NCBI GenBank assembly: GCA_025964575.1 | Contig: JAOPYO010000221.1 | Coordinates: 1 to 38,570, forward strand | Direction of reading: 5' to 3' | DNA: 38,570 bases | Origin: Actinomycetes bacterium | GTDB taxonomy: Bacteria; Actinomycetota; Actinomycetes; Streptosporangiales; Streptosporangiaceae | Part shown: in pieces, positions 33,155 through 38,570 of the stretch | How the letters are laid out: every line of letters begins with the position of its first letter | How positions within the stretch are numbered: position 1 is the first letter of the stretch | Made by a program: the position numbers and the translations under genes | Notes under the pieces: generated by a model | Database searches by the model: none | Seen by the model: only the letters and a program-made list of their open reading frames with translations | What the model was told of the DNA's origin: nothing

Positions 33155-34360
33155 TCAGACTCGGACGATCAAAGACTCCAAGCCGCGGAGAACAAAGCCG
33201 GGCTTCCACCTGGGCTCCTCGGCAAGAGCGATCTCCGGGGCCAGTCTGAGGATGGCGCTGGTCGACTCGGCCAGCTCGATGCGGGCCAGCGGGGCGCCCA
33301 GACAGTAGTGAATGCCCAGGCCGAAGCTGATGTGCGGGTTGGGGTCGCGGGACAGGTCCAGCCGGTCTGGAGCCGCGAAGACCGCCGGGTCGCGGTTGGC
33401 CGAGGCGAACTGCAACGCCACCTCGGACCCAGACGGGATGTCCACTCCAGCGACTGTGACGTCCTCGAGGACCCAGCGCTCGAACATGGGCGCCGGGGTG
33501 TCGTACCGCAGCAGTTCGTCCACGGCCGTGGGAATGAGTGAAGGGTCTGCGCGCAGACGTCCCAGCTGGCCGGGGTTGTGCAGCAGTGACCGCCAGCCGT
33601 TGCCGGTCGCGTTGACGGTGGCCTCGTGGCCGGCGTTGAGCAGCAGCACGCAGGTGCCGATCAGCTCGTCCTCGGTCAGCCGGTCGCCCTCATCCATCAC
33701 CTGGGCCAGGGCGCTGATGAGGTCGTCCTGCGGATTCGCACGCCGCTCCCTGGCCAGCCCGCGCAGATAGTCCGAGAACTCGGTGGCCGCCTGGACGGCG
33801 ACCTGCTGGGTCCGCGCCGACGGGTTCAGCTCGTACATCCCGCAAATATCCCCGGACCAGGGCCGCAACAGGCCCCGATCGGCCGCCGGCACCCCCAGCA
33901 TCTCGGCGATGACCGTCACCGGCAGGGGTTCGGCGACCTCGGCAAGGAGGTCCCCGCCGCCCTTGGCCACGAGCGCTCCCACGAGTTCTTCGGCCAGTCG
34001 CCCGATCAGCGGCCGCAGGCCCTCGACCATACGGGGGGTGAACGCCTTGGCTACCAGCCGGCGGAGCCGGGTGTGGACGGGCGGCTCGACATCGAGCATC
34101 CCGGCCCTGATCAAATCCCAGAACGGCCGCAGGAACTCGGGCTCGGCGAGCTGCCCGAACTCTTCGTGGGTGGCGACATGGAGGTAGGAGCGGCCCAGCC
34201 GCCGGTCCCGCAGCAGCGCGTTCACGTCCGCGTACCGGGTGATCACCCACTGACCCGTCGGCTCATGGAAGAACACCGGCTGCTCCTCCCGGAGCGCCGC
34301 GTACGCCGGGTACGGATCCGCCACGAACTCCGGCGACCATGGGTCATAAGCCATATTCAT
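33155..34360 (-). CDS. Cytochrome P450
   Basis: The 401-residue protein is a soluble bacterial class I P450. It shows the helix-C region EPPVHTRLRRLVAKAF, the I-helix oxygen-binding motif LLNAGHEATVN, the ExxR motif in DELLRY, the PERF-type segment APDRLDLSRDPNPHISFG and the heme-thiolate Cys353 in FGLGIHYCLGAPLAR. The I-helix Ala-Thr replaces the usual Asp/Glu-Thr-Thr pattern only partly (HEATV). It needs ferredoxin and a reductase, which are not nearby. The substrate is unknown. The start has no Shine-Dalgarno site; TATTGT sits 6 bases upstream, so it may be leaderless. Confidence 0.95.
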   Translation of the reverse strand: MNMAYDPWSPEFVADPYPAYAALREEQPVFFHEPTGQWVITRYADVNALLRDRRLGRSYLHVATHEEFGQLAEPEFLRPFWDLIRAGMLDVEPPVHTRLRRLVAKAFTPRMVEGLRPLIGRLAEELVGALVAKGGGDLLAEVAEPLPVTVIAEMLGVPAADRGLLRPWSGDICGMYELNPSARTQQVAVQAATEFSDYLRGLARERRANPQDDLISALAQVMDEGDRLTEDELIGTCVLLLNAGHEATVNATGNGWRSLLHNPGQLGRLRADPSLIPTAVDELLRYDTPAPMFERWVLEDVTVAGVDIPSGSEVALQFASANRDPAVFAAPDRLDLSRDPNPHISFGLGIHYCLGAPLARIELAESTSAILRLAPEIALAEEPRWKPGFVLRGLESLIVRV

Positions 34361-34399
34361 GGCCAGACAATATGCGGTGCCAAGTCCCTTATATCGGCC

Positions 34400-35863
34400 T
34401 CAGCGGGCCCATCGGTCGGAGGGGGCGCCGGCTCGGGCGACATGGGCGCGGCTGACGGTGGACTCGACGATGGCGCGGGCCTCGGCGAGCTCCCGGTCGA
34501 CGGCGGCCACCTGCACCGGACCGGGCGGGGCGTCGATGTGCACGGTGCCCACGCCCAGCAGCCGCTGCCAGGGGCCGGCGGTGAGCCGCACGCTCTGCGC
34601 CCGCGCGTGAGCGATCACGTCGAGGCTCTGGCAGACGACTCCGCGCCGAGTCACGAACACGACGTCGTCGGTGCCCGCGGCGGCCTTCGAGAGCCGCTTG
34701 GGCGAGGACGGCAGCAGCGGTACGGCCCCGACCCTCGTCCCGGGGAAGACCAGATCGGTCAGGTAGAGGGCCACATGGCGCGGGGCCACCGGCAGCAGCA
34801 CCGATGACAGGGCCTGACGCTCCCCCGCATAGCCCGCGACGGTGACCTCCACCCGGGCCCAGCCGAAGGGCCGCCACAGCAGCGGCGCCACGATGCGGAC
34901 GGCCTGCACACGGCCCGGCGGCACCGTCTGCATCCGGGTCTCCAGCAGCCCGTACCGCAGCCGGAGACCGTCCGGCGAGATCGCCGCCGAGAAGTTGGCA
35001 TACATGATCAACGGTGCCACCACGGCCCGCAGCAGACCGAGCAGGGCGGGGACCGCGGCACCGAGCACCCCCAGCTCGCCATAGGCGATACCGCCGACGA
35101 TCAGCGCCAGGAAGAGCAGCCCGGTGCCGATGACCGGCAGCTTGAGGATCAGAGAAGCCAGCAGGGGGCCGAATCCCACCCACCAGAACGGCCGCTCCGG
35201 CGCCTCCGGCGTGTGGCCGGGCAGCCCGGCTGCTCGGGCCAGCAGTTCGGCGCGCAACTGGTGAGCGGCGGACTTGCCCAGATAGCGCAGCGCGATCTCG
35301 CCCTGGTCTCCGCCGGCCAATTCCACCCGCACCTCGGCCAGGCCGAAGACCCGGGTGATCAGCGGGCGTACGACGTCGATGGCCTGGATGCGCGAGACCG
35401 GGACCTGCCGCTTGCGCTTGCGCACGATGCCGGTCTCCACGATCAGGTCGTCCCCGCCGATCCAGAACCGCAGTGCCAACCACACCCACAGCCCGGTCAG
35501 AACGGCGACCACCGCCACCGGAATCGTCACGATCATGAACCGCACGAGCATCGCAGGCGTGATTTCCAGTGTCACCCCCGTATCGGACTGGGTGAGCAGC
35601 AGGGAGAACCCGATCAGCACGAAGTAGATGACCAGGATGGTGAACGCACGCAGTGGGGCGGTGGCCCAGTGCAGCCGGTGCGCTCCCTCGCCGAACCGCA
35701 CTGGAGGCGGCCCATAGCCGGGCGGACCATACCCAGGCGGCCCATAGCCGGGCGGCCCGTACCCAGGGCGGCCGTACTGATCGTACGGTGAGCGGGGGCG
35801 GCCGTAGGGGCCCGGCGGCCCGTAGGGTGGTCGCGGCGGGCCCGGCGGATAACGTCCGGTCAC
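34400..35863 (-). CDS. Bacterial PH-domain membrane protein, large subunit (YdbT-like)
   Basis: The 487-residue protein starts with a Pro/Gly/Tyr tail that holds a fourfold GYGPP repeat. Two pairs of membrane helices (about 68-92 and 104-132; then 228-265 and a following hydrophobic stretch) alternate with two or three bPH_2 domains (DDLIVETGIVRKRKRQVPVSRIQAI; LRYGLLETRMQTVPPGRVQAVRI; FVTRRGVVCQSLDVIAHARAQSV). It matches the YdbT type, which is encoded next to a YdbS-like partner. Its GTG overlaps the stop of the small gene upstream (35860-35863), as expected for partners in one complex. YdbS/YdbT of Bacillus protect against some bacteriocins; the role here is unknown. Confidence 0.88.
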   Translation of the reverse strand: MTGRYPPGPPRPPYGPPGPYGRPRSPYDQYGRPGYGPPGYGPPGYGPPGYGPPPVRFGEGAHRLHWATAPLRAFTILVIYFVLIGFSLLLTQSDTGVTLEITPAMLVRFMIVTIPVAVVAVLTGLWVWLALRFWIGGDDLIVETGIVRKRKRQVPVSRIQAIDVVRPLITRVFGLAEVRVELAGGDQGEIALRYLGKSAAHQLRAELLARAAGLPGHTPEAPERPFWWVGFGPLLASLILKLPVIGTGLLFLALIVGGIAYGELGVLGAAVPALLGLLRAVVAPLIMYANFSAAISPDGLRLRYGLLETRMQTVPPGRVQAVRIVAPLLWRPFGWARVEVTVAGYAGERQALSSVLLPVAPRHVALYLTDLVFPGTRVGAVPLLPSSPKRLSKAAAGTDDVVFVTRRGVVCQSLDVIAHARAQSVRLTAGPWQRLLGVGTVHIDAPPGPVQVAAVDRELAEARAIVESTVSRAHVARAGAPSDRWAR

Positions 35864-36489
35864 AGTCCGCCGATCCTGGCTTCGCCACGCTGGGCCAGCC
35901 GGTCACGGAGGAGAGCGGCCTCCGTGGCCGGCAACCCGGGGATACGGGCGTCGGTGGCGGCCGCCGCGGTGTGCAGGCGAACGGTCGCCATGCCCATCCA
36001 CTGCTCCAGCAGGCCCGCGGTCACGTCGACGAACTGCATCCGGCCGTACGGGACGACGACGAGGCGTTTGACGAAGACCCCGTGGGTCACCAGCAGATCA
36101 TGGGAGCGTTCGGCGAAGCCCCAGGAGCGATACGCCAGTTCGGCCACGATCCAGCCGAGTCCGCAGGAGATGACCACCGCCAGCAGCCAGATCAGCGCGC
36201 CGACGAGTCCGCCGCTCTGCGCGACGATCAACGCCCCGACGAGCGCGACCGGCAGCGCCCAGAGGACGGTCGTGATGCGGCGATGCCAGCTGTAGCGAGG
36301 GGACACCCGATACCAGGACATGCCGTGAGGCGGTGCGAACGCCGCGTCCGGTGGCCCGAACTGGGGAGGCGCGGGAGCCTGCCCCGACGGCGTCGCCGGA
36401 GGCCCGGCAGGCGGCCTGGCAGACGACTCGGCAGGCGACTCGGGTTTCGCGGACCGGTCTGGGGCGGGCTCATGCTGACTGGGATCCAT
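35860..36489 (-). CDS. Bacterial PH-domain membrane protein, small subunit (YdbS-like)
   Basis: The 209-residue protein has a Pro/Ala/Ser-rich cytosolic N-terminus (1-55), two membrane helices (about 72-92 and 97-117), then one bPH_2 domain (FAERSHDLLVTHGVFVKRLV, then VVPYGRMQFVDVTAGLLEQW, then MGMATVRLHTAAA). It overlaps the next gene, the YdbT-like large partner, by 4 bp. The ATG at 36489 fits the length of the family; upstream sequence on this strand is antisense to nuoD. It is divergent from nuoD, with 84 bp between starts, so the two promoters may influence each other. Confidence 0.87.
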   Translation of the reverse strand: MDPSQHEPAPDRSAKPESPAESSARPPAGPPATPSGQAPAPPQFGPPDAAFAPPHGMSWYRVSPRYSWHRRITTVLWALPVALVGALIVAQSGGLVGALIWLLAVVISCGLGWIVAELAYRSWGFAERSHDLLVTHGVFVKRLVVVPYGRMQFVDVTAGLLEQWMGMATVRLHTAAAATDARIPGLPATEAALLRDRLAQRGEARIGGL

Positions 36490-36573
36490 CGGAGAACAGT
36501 CAACCGGAACCGATGAGGTATTGCGACACCTGATCGTGGCACGATGAAGTGTGACCACAGCGAGCGGACGCCC

Positions 36574-37719
36574 ATGAGAACACAGACTGTGGGGATCGGG
36601 GCGGGCGCCAAGGAACTCGCCACCGAGGACATGATCCTCAACATTGGGCCTCAGCACCCGTCGACGCATGGGGTGCTGCGACTGAAGCTCGTCCTGGACG
36701 GCGAGCGCATCTCCCAGGCCGAGCCGATCATCGGCTACATGCACCGGGGCGCGGAGAAGCTGTTCGAGGTCCGCGACTTCCGGCAGATCATCGTGCTCGC
36801 CAACCGGCACGACTGGCTGAGTGCCTTCGCCAACGAGCTCGGTGTCGTCCTCGCGGCCGAGCGGATGCTGGGCATGGAGGTGCCCGAACGGGCCGTCTGG
36901 GCACGCACTCTGCTGGCTGAGCTCAACCGGGTGCTCAACCATCTGATGTTCCTGGGCAGCTATCCCCTCGAGATCGGCGCGATCACACCGATCTTCTACG
37001 CCTTCCGGGAGCGGGAGGAACTGCAGCACATCATGGAGGAGATCTCCGGCGGCCGCATGCACTACATGTTCAACCGGGTGGGCGGTCTCAAGGAGGACCT
37101 GCCCGCCGGCTGGCTCGGCCGCACCCGGAAGACGGTTCACGGTGTACGGGCCAGGATGAGCGACATCGCCGACCTCATCGTGGGCAACGAGATCTTCCGG
37201 GCCCGCACCCGTGGCGTCGGCGTGCTGTCCCGTGAACAGATCCTGCAGTACGGCGTGTCCGGCCCCATCGCACGCGCCTCTGGCGTGGACTTCGATCTGC
37301 GCCGCGACGAGCCGTACCTCGCCTACCAAGAGCTGGACGTCCGGGTCGTCACCCGTACCGAAGGCGACTGCCTGGCCCGGTTCGAGTGCCTGCTCGACCA
37401 GGTCTACGCCTCGCTGGACCTGGCCGACGCCTGCCTGGACCGGCTGGCCGAGCTGCCGCCCGGGCCGATCAACGTACGCCTGCCGAAGGTGCTCAAGGTG
37501 CCGGAGGGCCACACCTACGCCTGGACCGAGAACCCGCTCGGCATCAACGGCTACTACCTGGTCTCCCGTGGCGAAAAGACCCCCTGGCGGATGAAGCTCC
37601 GCTCCGCCTCGTACAACAACATCCAGGTGCTGTCGGAACTGTTGCCCGGCGCGCTCATCGCCGACATGATCGCCATCCTCGGGTCGATGTTCTTCGTCGT
37701 CGGCGATGTGGACAAATAA
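36574..37719 (+). CDS. nuoD: Stand-alone NuoD-like protein (NADH-quinone oxidoreductase subunit D family)
   Basis: The 381-residue protein aligns with the complex I 49-kDa subunit: [16 protein letters not shown] (22-37), [12 protein letters not shown] (54-65), [74 protein letters not shown], and a GDVDK end. No other nuo gene is present. It is shorter than usual NuoD and has Trp81 in HDWLSAF, where complex I generally has a Tyr. Many actinomycetes carry such an extra nuoD outside the nuo operon. It may work in a smaller membrane complex. The start is ATG 36574 by homology; ATG 36544 is an alternative. Confidence 0.88.
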   Translation: MRTQTVGIGAGAKELATEDMILNIGPQHPSTHGVLRLKLVLDGERISQAEPIIGYMHRGAEKLFEVRDFRQIIVLANRHDWLSAFANELGVVLAAERMLGMEVPERAVWARTLLAELNRVLNHLMFLGSYPLEIGAITPIFYAFREREELQHIMEEISGGRMHYMFNRVGGLKEDLPAGWLGRTRKTVHGVRARMSDIADLIVGNEIFRARTRGVGVLSREQILQYGVSGPIARASGVDFDLRRDEPYLAYQELDVRVVTRTEGDCLARFECLLDQVYASLDLADACLDRLAELPPGPINVRLPKVLKVPEGHTYAWTENPLGINGYYLVSRGEKTPWRMKLRSASYNNIQVLSELLPGALIADMIAILGSMFFVVGDVDK

Positions 37720-37778
37720 CGTAAACCAAACGGCCGCCCTTTGCGTCTCATGTGCAGAGAGCGATCGAGGGAGCGAAT

Positions 37779-38030
37779 GTGACAGCCGTGCACGACTGGA
37801 AGCCTCCGTCCGGTGAGTTCCCGCCGACCGCCACCGGCTCGTACGGTGCGTGGGATCCGTCCTATGCCTGGGGTACCTCACGCAAGTCCGGCATGACTGG
37901 TCCGCAGCGGGCGGCGGTCGGAGTGGTCGTGGCCGTCACGGCGCTGGCGGTGGTGATCGTGGGAGTCATCGGTTTCGTGCTGTTCGTCGCCCTCCCTGCT
38001 GGGGCGGCCGGTGGCTGTGGAGGCGGCTGA
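37779..38030 (+). CDS. Small single-pass membrane protein of unknown function
   Basis: The 83-residue protein has a cytosolic N-terminus with aromatic and Pro/Thr-rich sequence (HDWKPPSGEFPPTATGSYGA), one membrane helix (about 53-76, VGVVVAVTALAVVIVGVIGF), and a short Gly-rich end with one Cys (GGCGGG). GTG 37779 follows GGGAG. It lies 59 bp after nuoD on the same strand and could be co-transcribed with it. I do not recognise a family. Confidence 0.65.
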   Translation: MTAVHDWKPPSGEFPPTATGSYGAWDPSYAWGTSRKSGMTGPQRAAVGVVVAVTALAVVIVGVIGFVLFVALPAGAAGGCGGG

Positions 38031-38048
38031 CCCGCCGCGACCCGCCGC

Positions 38049-38082
38049 GACCGGCCAGGGCTGCTAAGTCCCCAGGCCGGTC
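38049..38082. terminator. Terminator-like hairpin at the end of convergent genes
   Basis: GACCGGCC and GGCCGGTC form an 8-bp stem, with further pairing (GGG/CCC) inside the loop. It reaches into the stop codon of the membrane-protein gene on the minus strand and follows the small membrane gene on the plus strand. Confidence 0.55.
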
Positions 38083-38570
38083 AAGGGCGTAGCAAATACG
38101 GCAGGTTCGCCGTCAGGAACCGGCGTGGGAACTCATCGCGCAACCGCCAGAGACCCGCGTCGATGACGAAGTGGGCCATCACGGCACCCAGGTACGCCCC
38201 GTACAGCGCCCGCTCCAGGATCACCGGCGAACCATGCAGGTGCGATGCGTAGTTCAGCGCAAGCCCGCCGAGCAGTGCCACACTCATCATGAGCGCCAGC
38301 CCGATCACCCCGGGGCGGCCCCGCCGCGGCGCCCCGGCGACCAGGCCGACGATCAGCAGATACTGGTAGCCGTGCGCGACGACGAGGCCCGCCACGGCGG
38401 CGTACGGGGACGTGAAGACGAAGACCGGCCCGAAGAACACCAGCGAGATCAGATAGATGATCACGAAGCCGGGCGGCCGCTGTTCCCGCTGCGACAGGGC
38501 GTAGAGGCCGATCCCGACCCCGGCCACGAAGACCACGCCGGCCATCGGGAAGAGAAAACGGACGTGCGCG
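38081..38570 (-). CDS. Multi-pass membrane protein, N-terminus outside window
   Basis: The minus-strand frame is open from the window's right edge to a stop at 38081-38083 (163 codons seen). At least four membrane helices are visible (VVFVAGVGIGLYAL; FVIIYLISLVFFGPVFVF; YQYLLIVGLVAG; VIGLALMMSVALLGGLAL). The end, AHFVIDAGLWRLRDEFPRRF, has a conserved-looking His and Arg/Asp pattern. An ATG at 38545 exists, but the frame continues upstream in protein-like sequence (AHVRFLFP), so the gene is probably cut by the window edge. I do not recognise the family. Confidence 0.7.
   Translation of the reverse strand, partial: AHVRFLFPMAGVVFVAGVGIGLYALSQREQRPPGFVIIYLISLVFFGPVFVFTSPYAAVAGLVVAHGYQYLLIVGLVAGAPRRGRPGVIGLALMMSVALLGGLALNYASHLHGSPVILERALYGAYLGAVMAHFVIDAGLWRLRDEFPRRFLTANLPYLLRP

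Noticed and set aside
35860..37881. A 673-codon minus-strand frame joining the small PH-domain protein to sequence over nuoD
   Set aside because: Only the last 209 codons match the PH-domain family; the rest is antisense to nuoD.

Overview
The window is high-GC actinobacterial DNA, most likely from a filamentous, spore-forming genus. The evidence is a chaplin gene, Lsr2, ClpC, an actinobacterial c-di-AMP (ydaO-type) riboswitch in front of an NlpC/P60 hydrolase, and many GTG starts. The order DUF2520-panC-panD-(nadB-nadC)-coaX-lysS, with lsr2 and clpC nearby, corresponds to the Mycobacterium tuberculosis Rv3596c-Rv3603c neighbourhood. A member of the Streptosporangiales is my best guess; this is inference, not proof.

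Positions 1-13.3 kb look accessory. The window opens in the 3' end of mutY. Then come a small secreted protein, a divergent ArsR-type regulator and alpha/beta hydrolase pair, a second degenerate copy of the mutY 3' end, a MOSC protein, a MerR regulator with a CMD-family gene, a DUF222/HNH nuclease with an SOS-box-like site, a DUF732-like lipoprotein, an SDR, a small membrane protein, a divergent TetR/FAD-monooxygenase pair, a GNAT enzyme and two tandem lipoprotein amidases. Three genes here (merR, the DUF732 lipoprotein and the FAD monooxygenase) each carry an apparent single-base frameshift near the 3' end, and short tandem duplications are common.

Positions 13.4-32 kb are mostly conserved core. 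They hold clpC with two copies of a ClgR-like motif upstream, lsr2, argA with two RDD membrane proteins, the riboswitch-controlled NlpC/P60 gene, a LuxR-type and a LacI-type regulator, and a minus-strand cofactor cluster. That cluster (DUF2520, panC, panD, nadB, nadC, coaX, lysS) makes pantothenate for CoA and quinolinate-derived NAD, followed by lysyl-tRNA synthetase. nadB contains a perfect 22-bp inverted repeat read in frame. A chaplin gene and a NarL-type two-component pair follow.

Positions 32-38.6 kb hold a MidA/NDUFAF7-like methyltransferase, a cytochrome P450, a YdbS/YdbT-like pair of bacterial PH-domain membrane proteins, a stand-alone NuoD-like protein, a small membrane protein, and the C-terminal part of a multi-pass membrane protein that runs off the window. 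MidA homologues methylate the NuoD homologue in mitochondria, so having both in one locus is suggestive. Several genes appear to have leaderless transcripts, with a TANNNT -10 box 6-7 nt before the start codon.
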